From a virus, in the IMG/VR virus record IMGVR_UViG_3300021137_000115, positions 1-21,851 of that record: a stretch of 21,851 bases of DNA; one strand, written 5' to 3'. Made by a program: the position numbers and the translations under genes. This document shows positions 12,424-18,335 of this stretch, in pieces. Numbering within the stretch: the first letter of the stretch is position 1; the number at the start of each line of letters is the position of its first letter. The notes beneath the pieces were generated by a model. The model was not told the origin of the DNA. It searched no databases and saw only the letters and a list, made by a program, of their open reading frames with translations.

Positions 12424-12624
12424 ATGGGCAATTTAGCTGATGAAATTGCAACCTATGAAGTAGGTTGTTTATACTATGAAGTATGCGGGACTTCAGAGAC
12501 ATTCTCGCAAGAAGAATATGATATCTATGGGGATGATTATGTCTGCCCTGAATGTCAAGATTCTGTATCTCAATTCTATCTAGACTCATTCCCCATGTCT
12601 CTAGAATATGATGAAGCCTACTGA
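12424..12624 (+). CDS. Acidic small protein with CPEC knuckle
   Basis: 66 residues, very acidic and tyrosine-rich. Cys at 15 and 21 and CPEC near 41-44 could form one metal site. AAGAAAGG precedes the ATG. The stop overlaps the box of P9. Function unknown. Confidence 0.78.
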   Translation: MGNLADEIATYEVGCLYYEVCGTSETFSQEEYDIYGDDYVCPECQDSVSQFYLDSFPMSLEYDEAY

Positions 12625-12646
12625 TGTCAGTGGCTTATGCTATGAT
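12624..12646 (+). promoter_or_regulatory. ATGTCAG-box promoter P9
   Basis: Box ATGTCAG 12624-12630 begins at the previous gene's stop; TGC-TATGAT, hexamer 12641-12646. No CRP-like site. Drives 12680-13594. Confidence 0.8.
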
Positions 12647-12679
12647 ATCCCTATATCCCAACAAGAAAGGTACCAACTA

Positions 12680-13150
12680 ATGACAACTAATCTAACTCTC
12701 GGAGAAGCCCGCCAAATTATTGACGAGGCTATCACTAACTACACTGATTTCGTACCTCAGAAAACTGCAGAAACAATTGCATATGCAATTAATCGTGACA
12801 TTCAGCTTCGTGACTATATCATGGGCTTGCCTAATATCCACGGTTTGGCAAAAGTCCATGACTTCGTAATGGTGCTAACTGCAGGGGTTCCAGAAGAAGA
12901 GCGTTATTCACTTTACACAATTACCGCCTTGTTTAACTATGAATTGGGTCTTATTGATATGTCTCGTGAATTGTCTGATAAGGTTGAATATCTTAATCCT
13001 AACTATAATCTCAACAAATTGTTAAAGCGTATCTTCAAGGCAAATTGGGAGCCAAGCATGATGTCTCAAATGCGAAAAGAATTGCATGACACAGTTACAA
13101 AGACTTTAACTGATTATGCATACCTACCAATTTCGGAGGTGGCATACTAA
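12680..13150 (+). CDS. DUF4192-like helical protein
   Basis: 156 residues, all helical. The C-terminal part (AGVPEEERYSLYTITALFNY, ELSDKVEYLNPNYNLNKLLK) follows the pattern of the actinobacterial DUF4192 family, whose C-terminus has a repeat-like helical array with a DP-Y-LA-LL signature; here it is NPNYNLNKLL. Function of that family is unknown. The ATG at 12680 follows AAGAAAGG; an in-frame ATG at 12608 precedes promoter P9 and is rejected. GGAGG in its last codons serves the next gene. Confidence 0.75.
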   Translation: MTTNLTLGEARQIIDEAITNYTDFVPQKTAETIAYAINRDIQLRDYIMGLPNIHGLAKVHDFVMVLTAGVPEEERYSLYTITALFNYELGLIDMSRELSDKVEYLNPNYNLNKLLKRIFKANWEPSMMSQMRKELHDTVTKTLTDYAYLPISEVAY

Positions 13151-13368
13151 TGGCAAAGCATCCACCAGTCGGGAGTGCCAACTGGCACTCCTTGTTTGCA
13201 GATGATGAATGCAAAGTTTGGCAGGACGGTAACGATGACATATTTTTTAAAGTTGTTATCAAAGGCAAGCGTCCTAAATATTTCTACAATGAAACTGCAT
13301 GGTCAGACGTGCCACGTTATATTGTAGATGAAACTGGGCACATGCATTATTGGAGCTTGTTTCAGTAA
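13150..13368 (+). CDS. Hypothetical protein, 72 residues, Trp-rich
   Basis: MAKHPPVGSANWHSLFADDE onward, five Trp, alternating strands (CKVWQDGNDDIFFKVVIK). Overlaps both neighbours in TAATG junctions; GGAGG upstream. No family recognised. Confidence 0.78.
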   Translation: MAKHPPVGSANWHSLFADDECKVWQDGNDDIFFKVVIKGKRPKYFYNETAWSDVPRYIVDETGHMHYWSLFQ

Positions 13369-13484
13369 TGGCTAAAGAGAAAATGACGTGGTCCTGCAGA
13401 TTGTGCGGTGCCACAACGGACCGTATTGAAGACAGTCTAATTGAATATTTTCATATGGACTGTCCTGCATATAAAACAAAGTAA
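13368..13484 (+). CDS. 38-residue CxxC-H-C zinc micro-protein
   Basis: CRLCG (10-14), then H29 and C32 (FHMDC): one CCHC zinc knuckle. Basic ends. Starts in a TAATG overlap. Function unknown. Confidence 0.75.
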   Translation: MAKEKMTWSCRLCGATTDRIEDSLIEYFHMDCPAYKTK

Positions 13485-13507
13485 ATTTAATTGGGAGACA
13501 CGAGGGG

Positions 13508-13594
13508 ATGATAGTGCAATTAATAGATGGCCTAATCACTAGTGTGAGTTGGATATTTATTTTTTGCACTGTCAAATTTCTTATCGGAAAATAA
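13508..13594 (+). CDS. 28-residue membrane peptide
   Basis: MIVQLIDGLITSVSWIFIFC then TVKFLIGK: one long hydrophobic helix with a basic end. GGGAG lies 10 nt upstream; a second possible start is GTG at 13514. Last gene of the P9 operon. Function unknown. Confidence 0.55.
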   Translation: MIVQLIDGLITSVSWIFIFCTVKFLIGK

Positions 13595-13624
13595 TATTTA
13601 AAGCTTGACAAATGCTGCGATCTC

Positions 13625-13657
13625 GGGCCGACCCGCACTCGGGCGTGTCGCTTACGA
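13625..13657 (+). repeat. GGGCCGACC element, copy 6
   Basis: Full-length, ending TTACGA instead of TTACGG; directly followed by the CRP-like site of P10. Confidence 0.9.
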
Positions 13658-13755
13658 TGTGAGATTAATCACTTTTAAAAATTCCGACATTACGGACAAA
13701 TGTTTGCTAGGTTTTGTTTTTAAGATAGACAAATGTCACCCCTGTCTGGTAAGAT
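13658..13755 (+). promoter_or_regulatory. ATGTCAG-type promoter P10 with CRP-like site
   Basis: TGTGAGATTAATCACT (13658-13673); GACATTACGGAC at 13686; variant box ATGTCAC 13733-13739; TGG-TAAGAT, hexamer 13750-13755. Site to box is 75 bp, one helical turn more than P2/P3/P7. Drives the DUF932 gene. Confidence 0.75.
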
Positions 13756-13782
13756 AGGCATACTTAACGAAAGGAAATAAAT

Positions 13783-14823
13783 ATGACCAATGTCATGTCA
13801 CAAGTTCACCGCTCAGAGGTTGAGTCTGGTGAAGTTTCACTCGCTGTTGCAACACGCACCAATCCTGCGTGGCACTCTTTTGCAAACAAGGTTTTTGCTA
13901 AAGACGAAAATGTAACAACCGCACAAATGCTTGATGGTGCTAAGCTATCAAATTGGAATGTATCACTAGAATCTGTTAGTGATTTATTGCCAGACAACTA
14001 CACAACTGTAAACGAGAATTTTCTCGTTACTCGTGACAATCCTTATACAGCAGGACAAAAAGATGTGCTGTCTGTTGTAGGCTCTCGCTATAAGACAGTT
14101 CAGAATGAAGATTTATTTTCATTCGCTGATAATCTCCATGACGGCAATCAGGATGTTTATTGGGAATCTGCGGGTTCTCTAAAGAATGGTCGTGTAGTAT
14201 TTGGCACAATGTCAATTCCCCGCACTATTGTTCTTGACCCTAGTGGTGCTAATGATACAACTAATCTTTATCTAGTTGTTTATACCTCGCATGACGGTTC
14301 TGTTGCTGTTCAATCTGCTATTACACCTGTTCGGGTAATGTGCCAGAACACTCTCAACCTTGCAATGCGTAAGGCTAAGCAATCTTTCAAAATCCGCCAC
14401 ACTCAAACTGTAGACGGAAAAATTGCAGCAGCTCGTGAGGCTTTAGGTCTTACTTTTGCTTATGCAGATGAATTTGAAAAAGAGGCACAAGAGCTTTTCA
14501 AGATTGAAGTCTCAAATGCTAAGTTTTCAGAAATCATCAACAAGATGTATCCTAAGCCAGAAGTAGACAAAAAGGGTTCAATCAAAAAGTGGGAGAACAA
14601 GGTTGTTCTGCTTGACGAGTTGTATCACAATTCGCCTACCAATGCTAACATCAAGGGTACAGCGTGGGGCGTTGTTAATGCTCTCACAGAACGCCTTGAT
14701 TACTATCGCACAGCTCGCAAGGGTAATAGCGATACACTTATGGCTGGTGCTTCAGGATTTGACCCTGTAATCACAGCAGAAAAAAATAAAATTGTTAAGC
14801 AGGTTCTTGCTTTAACAAAATAA
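13783..14823 (+). CDS. DUF932 phage/plasmid-like protein
   Basis: 346 residues, the largest accessory gene. Family landmarks in order: NPAWHSFANKVF, VGSRYKTVQNEDLFSFADNL, VVYTSHDGSVAVQ, TPVRVMCQNTLNLAM, FKIRHTQTVDGKIAAAREAL and KGTAWGVVNALTERLDYYRT, matching the DUF932/TIGR03299 family found in phages and plasmids. Biochemical role is unsettled; a part in DNA metabolism is often proposed. AACGAAAGG precedes the ATG. Single-gene unit between promoter P10 and its own terminator. GC-richer codon use than the left arm. Confidence 0.92.
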   Translation: MTNVMSQVHRSEVESGEVSLAVATRTNPAWHSFANKVFAKDENVTTAQMLDGAKLSNWNVSLESVSDLLPDNYTTVNENFLVTRDNPYTAGQKDVLSVVGSRYKTVQNEDLFSFADNLHDGNQDVYWESAGSLKNGRVVFGTMSIPRTIVLDPSGANDTTNLYLVVYTSHDGSVAVQSAITPVRVMCQNTLNLAMRKAKQSFKIRHTQTVDGKIAAAREALGLTFAYADEFEKEAQELFKIEVSNAKFSEIINKMYPKPEVDKKGSIKKWENKVVLLDELYHNSPTNANIKGTAWGVVNALTERLDYYRTARKGNSDTLMAGASGFDPVITAEKNKIVKQVLALTK

Positions 14824-14830
14824 AATAAAC

Positions 14831-14859
14831 GGCGGGGCGAAAGCCCCGCCACCTATTTT
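14831..14859 (+). terminator. Intrinsic terminator with GAAA loop after the DUF932 gene
   Basis: GGCGGGGC-GAAA-GCCCCGCC, a perfect 8-bp GC stem (14831-14850), followed by ACCTATTTTT. Stem also contains the GGCGGG/CCCGCC word. Confidence 0.9.
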
Positions 14860-14893
14860 TAATTATGCATGATCACTGCATAAATATGCAGGC

Positions 14894-14948
14894 GGGCCGA
14901 CCCGTGTGATTTGCAGCACAAATTACGATATTACGGCGTGTCGCTACG
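14894..14948 (+). repeat. GGGCCGACC element, copy 7, split around a CRP-like site
   Basis: The left part GGGCCGACCCG (14894-14904) and the right part GGCGTGTCGCTACG (14935-14948) of the element flank the CRP-like site TGTGATTTGCAGCACA (14905-14920) and ATTACG repeats. Confidence 0.7.
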
Positions 14949-14975
14949 AATAATGTCAGTGGGCTATGCTACAAT
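14905..14975 (+). promoter_or_regulatory. ATGTCAG-box promoter P11 of the tRNA gene
   Basis: CRP-like TGTGATTTGCAGCACA (14905-14920); box ATGTCAG 14953-14959; TGC-TACAAT, hexamer 14970-14975. A start about 7 nt after the hexamer leaves a tRNA leader of 2-3 nt. Site to box is 48 bp, which is about half a turn out of phase with the others. Confidence 0.8.
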
Positions 14976-14984
14976 AGCGGTCTA

Positions 14985-15058
14985 GGTTCAGTAGTTCAGT
15001 TGGTTAGAACGCCACCCTGTCACGGTGGAGGTCGGGGGTTCAAGTCCCCTCTGAGCCG
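14985..15058 (+). tRNA. tRNA-Asp (anticodon GTC)
   Basis: 74 nt without CCA. Acceptor GGTTCAG pairs with CTGAGCC (one G-T pair). D stem GTTC/GAAC; anticodon stem CCACC/GGTGG with loop CTGTCAC (anticodon GTC reads GAC and GAT). T arm GGGGG-TTCAAGT-CCCC with GGTTCAAGTCC. Discriminator G followed by CAA, so CCA must be added. Canonical and probably functional. It has its own box promoter and no other tRNA is near. Confidence 0.97.
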
Positions 15059-15063
15059 CAAGA

Positions 15064-15086
15064 GTGTCAGACCTATATGGTATGAT
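15064..15086 (+). promoter_or_regulatory. ATGTCAG-type promoter P12
   Basis: Variant box GTGTCAG 15064-15070, 5 nt after the tRNA; TGG-TATGAT, hexamer 15081-15086. Drives 15113-15665. Confidence 0.75.
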
Positions 15087-15112
15087 ACCAATATCAACGA
15101 AAGGATAACTAA

Positions 15113-15352
15113 ATGCCACAACCAGAAGCAACACTAGAATACCCAAACCACTATCGGGTTCAGGTTCATGTCACCTATGATTTCACCGTAGAAGCAGATG
15201 ATGAAGTCATGGCAGAAGAAATGGGCTGGAACTATGAGGACTATGGTATGTTCGCAGATGTCCAATCCATAGATGTAGATTTGGAAAATGAATACTGCCA
15301 AGAGTGCGGTTCTGATTTAGATGACCCACATTGTGAACCCGAGGAAGAATAA
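15113..15352 (+). CDS. Acidic small protein with C-terminal zinc knuckle
   Basis: 79 residues. Strand-rich N-terminus (HYRVQVHVTYDFTVEADDEV) then CQECGSDLDDPHC at the end (three Cys, one His), ending EPEEE. Resembles the 11512 and 17471 proteins in its V-EAD segment. AACGAAAGG precedes the ATG. TAATG overlap with the next gene. Function unknown. Confidence 0.8.
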   Translation: MPQPEATLEYPNHYRVQVHVTYDFTVEADDEVMAEEMGWNYEDYGMFADVQSIDVDLENEYCQECGSDLDDPHCEPEEE

Positions 15353-15489
15353 TGAAGCGTTATGTAGTTACCTTTGAGATTCTTTCTGAGACCAATCCCC
15401 GCAAGTGGGATTGGTATAATCTTATGGATATAAATACTGCTACCGAAGAATTAACTGTTTTAGATATTAAAGAAGTGGGTGGTAAGTAA
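15352..15489 (+). CDS. 45-residue hypothetical protein
   Basis: MKRYVVTFEILSETNPRKWD then WYNLMDINTATEELTVLDIK: beta-alpha-beta. Overlaps both neighbours (TAATG). GAGGAAG upstream. No family recognised. Confidence 0.75.
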   Translation: MKRYVVTFEILSETNPRKWDWYNLMDINTATEELTVLDIKEVGGK

Positions 15490-15665
15490 TGTCGTGGAAT
15501 AAATGGACTTATGTCTGTACAAATTGTGATGCATTGGTGGAGATGACTCTTAAATCTAATGGACAACCGCATACTTCTGTTTGTCCAAAATGTATTTTTG
15601 GTATGACACTAATATCAGTGGTAGATGCTACAATACCTGATAGCCAAAAAGAAGGTGGTATCTAA
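15489..15665 (+). CDS. 58-residue zinc-ribbon protein whose tail overlaps a promoter
   Basis: CTNC (10-13) and CPKC (32-35), a zinc ribbon. Residues 43-58 are encoded by the box, -10 and ribosome site of P13, so the C-terminus is constrained by regulatory DNA and is probably not part of the fold. Function unknown. Confidence 0.8.
   Translation: MSWNKWTYVCTNCDALVEMTLKSNGQPHTSVCPKCIFGMTLISVVDATIPDSQKEGGI
15612..15634 (+). promoter_or_regulatory. ATGTCAG-type promoter P13, inside the previous gene
   Basis: Variant box ATATCAG 15612-15618; TGC-TACAAT, hexamer 15629-15634, within the 3' end of the 15489 gene. Drives 15665. Confidence 0.7.
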
Positions 15666-15934
15666 TGGCAGTTATTACACTACAAGTTCCTAATCCCGCC
15701 CAAATGGGATATGGGCTGGGTAAGGCTATGCAGTATGGCGTAGAATATGAAGTTCTAAATGACTTACAAGTTGAGCTAACTTCTGCTGATGAGATGAAAT
15801 TGGCAAAGATGATTGTAGCTTTTCGTGGCAAGTTGCTAGATGTAAGTACAACTAAACAAGTATCGGGTGATTTGCCAAAGTATGAGGTTCAGTATGCTCG
15901 TACCAATCGCCCTATCCAAACCCGCAAGAAGTAA
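15665..15934 (+). CDS. Hypothetical basic protein, 89 residues
   Basis: MAVITLQVPNPAQMGYGLGK onward, one helical segment (SADEMKLAKMIVAFRG) and a basic C-terminus (TNRPIQTRKK). AGAAGG upstream, TAATG overlap. The stop overlaps the box of P14. No family recognised. Confidence 0.8.
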   Translation: MAVITLQVPNPAQMGYGLGKAMQYGVEYEVLNDLQVELTSADEMKLAKMIVAFRGKLLDVSTTKQVSGDLPKYEVQYARTNRPIQTRKK

Positions 15935-15956
15935 TGTCAGACCCCTCTGATATACT
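15934..15956 (+). promoter_or_regulatory. ATGTCAG-box promoter P14
   Basis: Box ATGTCAG 15934-15940; TGA-TATACT, hexamer 15951-15956. No CRP-like site. Drives 15996. Confidence 0.8.
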
Positions 15957-15995
15957 AACACCTCAAACCCCAACAAAAGAAAAGGAAATAAAAAC

Positions 15996-16415
15996 ATGGC
16001 AAGTCGCTCAATCACAGTAAAGGTAGCAACATCAAAGGTAATCGCCGCTTTGGAAACAAAGTTGGCACAAATCCAAAATGACTTCGTAAATCAAGACCAG
16101 CTAGAGGCAAAGTTCCAGCAAGACCTTCGGGCTTGGAATAAGGCTTTAACTGAATATGCTTTGGCAAACATTGACAAGGCAGAAAACTTCCGAACCAGCT
16201 ACCGCTCTTGGTCAAACTCTCTTAACATTGACTTTGATGTTGATACAAAGGGCAAGGACTTCCCTGCTCAACCTGAGCGGGACTTTGAGCAAATCCATCG
16301 CCACTCATATAACGAGATGGTACAGGAAATTACCAACGCCTTGTCTATCCTAAAGATGACAGACGAGGAAACAGTAAATGCCTCAACCATGAAGTCAATC
16401 GCAAAGTATCTCTAA
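15996..16415 (+). CDS. Helical coiled-coil-like protein, 139 residues
   Basis: MASRSITVKVATSKVIAALE, a long helix (KLAQIQNDFVNQDQLEAKFQ), then ALTEYALANIDKAENF and a C-terminal helix. No cysteine and no catalytic motif. AAAAGGAAA precedes the ATG. Single-gene unit between P14 and a GC hairpin. Of a type found widely in actinophages but without known function. Confidence 0.82.
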   Translation: MASRSITVKVATSKVIAALETKLAQIQNDFVNQDQLEAKFQQDLRAWNKALTEYALANIDKAENFRTSYRSWSNSLNIDFDVDTKGKDFPAQPERDFEQIHRHSYNEMVQEITNALSILKMTDEETVNASTMKSIAKYL

Positions 16416-16428
16416 GTAGATAATCTTG

Positions 16429-16455
16429 GCGGGTGGGGTTAAAGTTCCCACCCGC
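16429..16455 (+). terminator. GC hairpin after the 15996 gene
   Basis: Perfect 9-bp inverted repeat GCGGGTGGG (16429-16437) and CCCACCCGC (16447-16455), loop of 9 nt. No U-tract follows, so termination is likely but not typical. Confidence 0.6.
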
Positions 16456-16466
16456 TACCTTCCCTA

Positions 16467-16495
16467 TTGACAGAAGCAAGAAGATGAGATAGGAT
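16467..16495 (+). promoter_or_regulatory. Consensus -35 promoter for a leaderless transcript
   Basis: TTGACA 16467-16472, 17 nt, TAGGAT 16490-16495. The predicted start is at or next to the ATG at 16502. No ATGTCAG box. Confidence 0.7.
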
Positions 16496-16501
16496 AGCCC
16501 A

Positions 16502-16570
16502 ATGGACACAATTATATTCGTATTAACAATAGCCGCAATCTTTCTAGTTATCGCAGGAGGTATCTTTTAA
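16502..16570 (+). CDS. 22-residue membrane peptide, probably leaderless
   Basis: MDTIIFVLTIAAIFLVIAGG then IF: almost entirely one hydrophobic helix. No ribosome site; the ATG is about 7 nt after the -10, fitting leaderless translation as is common in Actinobacteria. The peptide's GCAGGAGG codons double as the ribosome site of the next gene, so a leader-peptide role in coupling is also possible. Confidence 0.6.
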   Translation: MDTIIFVLTIAAIFLVIAGGIF

Positions 16571-16917
16571 TGGGTGCAAGAACAAATTATACAATCATCG
16601 CCACAGAAAACCCCGCCCAAAATATAAATGTGTATGCACATTGGGACGGAGATGATTCTGTAGCAATCATGCAGAACGCAATCAAGGCTGCTATGCCTCG
16701 TATCCAAATGGGTGATTTATCCTATGCCACCCGTATCTTGATTGACCAACTAACTAAGCACGGGCGGGATTCAGAAACAGGTTATGGTCTTTATATCAGC
16801 GAAGATATCCTAACCGAAGAACAATATGAGCGCAAGGTAATTGACTTAGTTAAACAAACAGTCAGAGTTGGTAGCATGCAATTTCAGCTAGACCAATTTG
16901 TAGAGGTCTTAACATGA
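16570..16917 (+). CDS. Conserved actinophage-type hypothetical protein, 115 residues
   Basis: MGARTNYTIIATENPAQNIN, YAHWDGDDSV, AAMPRIQMGDLSYATRILID, ETGYGLYISED. A similar layout (TNY/TNTVI near the start, WDG, a helix, then GYG-Y) recurs in small actinophage proteins from memory; function unknown. AGGAGG upstream; overlaps the 22-residue peptide (TAATG) and the next gene (ATGA). Confidence 0.8.
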   Translation: MGARTNYTIIATENPAQNINVYAHWDGDDSVAIMQNAIKAAMPRIQMGDLSYATRILIDQLTKHGRDSETGYGLYISEDILTEEQYERKVIDLVKQTVRVGSMQFQLDQFVEVLT

Positions 16918-17078
16918 CCTCTACAGACTACAAGCCATATACCATAGATGAATTGGTGACAGCGATCTATGAAGATAATCTAGGGCATTTTGAGTTCATG
17001 GAAAATATGAACGGTGGCGATTGCGAATGTAGTCTGCATGTGACTATGCAAACTATTTTACATTATTGGGACGAGTAG
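16914..17078 (+). CDS. 54-residue hypothetical protein with CxC
   Basis: MTSTDYKPYTIDELVTAIYE then GGDCECSLHVTMQTILHYWD: helix, CxC, helix. ATGA overlap with the previous gene; GAGG upstream. Function unknown. Confidence 0.75.
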   Translation: MTSTDYKPYTIDELVTAIYEDNLGHFEFMENMNGGDCECSLHVTMQTILHYWDE

Positions 17079-17083
17079 AGGCG

Positions 17084-17092
17084 GGGCCGACC
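17084..17092 (+). repeat. GGGCCGACC element, copy 8 (remnant)
   Basis: Only the first 9 bp remain, followed by AAAACGGACATTTCAGAC and a TTACGA array. Confidence 0.55.
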
Positions 17093-17112
17093 AAAACGGA
17101 CATTTCAGACAA

Positions 17113-17176
17113 TTACGAATATGATGAAAATCACATTTACGAAAGGCTTACGAATACTTGACATATTGGCTTACGA
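17113..17176 (+). repeat. Four TTACGA copies in a promoter region
   Basis: TTACGA at 17113, 17137, 17148 and 17171, the last three preceded by T or GC, interleaved with a CRP-like site and the -35/-10 below. The same word ends the GGGCCGACC element and forms the core of the ACATTACGA repeats at 19658-19954. Confidence 0.55.
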
Positions 17177-17187
17177 TAGGATAAAAT
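17120..17187 (+). promoter_or_regulatory. CRP-like site and consensus -35 promoter for a leaderless gene
   Basis: TATGATGAAAATCACA (17120-17135); TTGACA 17159-17164, 17-18 nt, TAAAAT 17182-17187. The predicted start is at the ATG at 17194. The site is 45 bp from the position equivalent to the box. No ATGTCAG box. Confidence 0.65.
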
Positions 17188-17193
17188 GACCCT

Positions 17194-17415
17194 ATGACAC
17201 TAGAAATATATGAAATAGATTATTCAGTCTCTCCAAATGGAAGAAATGTATTTGAGATCTATGATGAGTCTGGGCAATATATCACAGAATTTGATAACAT
17301 GATTGAAGCTCATAAATGGTGTGATGCTATGGAAGAAGATTATACTGTGCATCTTCTTACTACTTATCATAGACAATTTGAAGAAGATAATATCTCCAAC
17401 ACTCCCGCCGAATAG
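17194..17415 (+). CDS. Hypothetical acidic protein, 73 residues, probably leaderless
   Basis: MTLEIYEIDYSVSPNGRNVF onward; beta-strands then a helix (DNMIEAHKWCDAMEED). No ribosome site (sequence before the ATG is AATGACCCT), and the ATG lies about 7 nt after the -10, so a leaderless mRNA fits. No family recognised. Confidence 0.75.
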   Translation: MTLEIYEIDYSVSPNGRNVFEIYDESGQYITEFDNMIEAHKWCDAMEEDYTVHLLTTYHRQFEEDNISNTPAE

Positions 17416-17419
17416 ACCA

Positions 17420-17442
17420 ATGTCAGACCCCTATGCTACAAT
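17420..17442 (+). promoter_or_regulatory. ATGTCAG-box promoter P15
   Basis: Box ATGTCAG 17420-17426; TGC-TACAAT, hexamer 17437-17442. Drives 17471 and 17640. Confidence 0.82.
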
Positions 17443-17470
17443 ATCACCATAACCCAACGAAAGGACAACA

Positions 17471-17647
17471 ATGAAATACAAAGTATATTCTACCTATACT
17501 CAATACTATGTTGATGAAGTAGAAGCTGACTCACCTGACCATGCAAAGTCTATTGTAGATAATCTAGATATTGACGACCTAAACTTTGATGAATTTACGT
17601 TTACTATTGACAATGTAGAGGAAGCAGGGGATTCTGAAAATGCCTAA
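17471..17647 (+). CDS. 58-residue hypothetical acidic protein
   Basis: MKYKVYSTYTQYYVDEVEAD then SPDHAKSIVDNLDIDD: strand, V-EADS turn, helix; same pattern as 11512 and 15113, a small alpha-beta fold. ACGAAAGGA precedes the ATG; 8-nt overlap with the next gene. Function unknown. Confidence 0.78.
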   Translation: MKYKVYSTYTQYYVDEVEADSPDHAKSIVDNLDIDDLNFDEFTFTIDNVEEAGDSENA

Positions 17648-18335
17648 CTGGGTATATAACAGCGTTTCAATTTATGGCAATGCCTCAGATATTGCCAAAG
17701 TAAAATCACAACTTAATCAACCATTCACAATGACCCACAACAACTACAATGTTGAAACAGGTCAGTTTGAAGACCAATTAACTACTTATTCAAATCCTGT
17801 CTTTGCTTTCTGGAATATCATTAAACCAACAGACATGGACACATATTATCTTCAGAAAGACCCAAATGAAGATAAGACTGTCTTGTTCTCTGGCAATAAC
17901 TGGTATGACTGGAATGTACGCAATTGGGGTACAAAATGGGATGTTGCTGTAGCTGATAATGATAAGTATCCTGAAACTGAGTTAACAGATGAGAATGCAA
18001 ATAATCTTATCTATCACTTTAATACAGCATGGTCTTATCCTGAACCCGCCGTCATGAAGTTGGCAGAACAGTATCCTGATTTAACCTTTAATCTTGACTA
18101 TGAGGAAGAAACAGGCTGGGGTGGGGAGATTGAATACCGCCTTGGTGACCGCCATGTTAAACAAGACTATGATTCAAAGTGCCGTGACTGTGGTGCTAAT
18201 GACACATTAGACTATTGTGAAGATTGTGAGAATGAAGTATGTTCTGCTTGCGGCTATGGCAACGAAGAAGCCGAGGCAAACCAATGTCAGACCCATATGG
18301 TAGAATCTGATTCCAACGAAAAGGAGAACGCATAA
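17640..18335 (+). CDS. Api92/YubB-like ferredoxin-fold protein with C-terminal zinc region
   Basis: 231 residues. MPNWVYNSVSIYGNASDIAK, FAFWNIIKPTD, NWYDWNVRNWGTKWDVAV, FNTAWSYPEPAVMKLAEQYP and GWGGEIEYRLGD match the DUF1281/YubB ferredoxin-like family of phages and plasmids, whose function is unknown. After residue 175 comes CRDCG, CEDC, CSACG, C: three zinc knuckles that are not part of that family, so this looks like a fusion. The last 18 residues are encoded across promoter P16 and the next ribosome site. AGGGGA upstream of the ATG. Confidence 0.85.
   Translation: MPNWVYNSVSIYGNASDIAKVKSQLNQPFTMTHNNYNVETGQFEDQLTTYSNPVFAFWNIIKPTDMDTYYLQKDPNEDKTVLFSGNNWYDWNVRNWGTKWDVAVADNDKYPETELTDENANNLIYHFNTAWSYPEPAVMKLAEQYPDLTFNLDYEEETGWGGEIEYRLGDRHVKQDYDSKCRDCGANDTLDYCEDCENEVCSACGYGNEEAEANQCQTHMVESDSNEKENA
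18284..18306 (+). promoter_or_regulatory. ATGTCAG-box promoter P16, inside the 17640 gene
   Basis: Box ATGTCAG 18284-18290; TGG-TAGAAT, hexamer 18301-18306, within the 3' end of the preceding gene. Drives 18335-19520. Confidence 0.78.

Noticed and set aside
12608-12679. Upstream ATG for the DUF4192-like gene
   Set aside because: It precedes promoter P9; AAGAAAGG before 12680 decides the start.
13806-14215. Antisense open frames over the DUF932 gene
   Set aside because: No ribosome sites or motifs, and the sense gene is a clear family member.
8292-14948. GGGCCGACC repeats as a CRISPR array
   Set aside because: Spacing is irregular (from 25 bp to about 1.7 kb between copies) with genes between copies, and no cas genes are visible.
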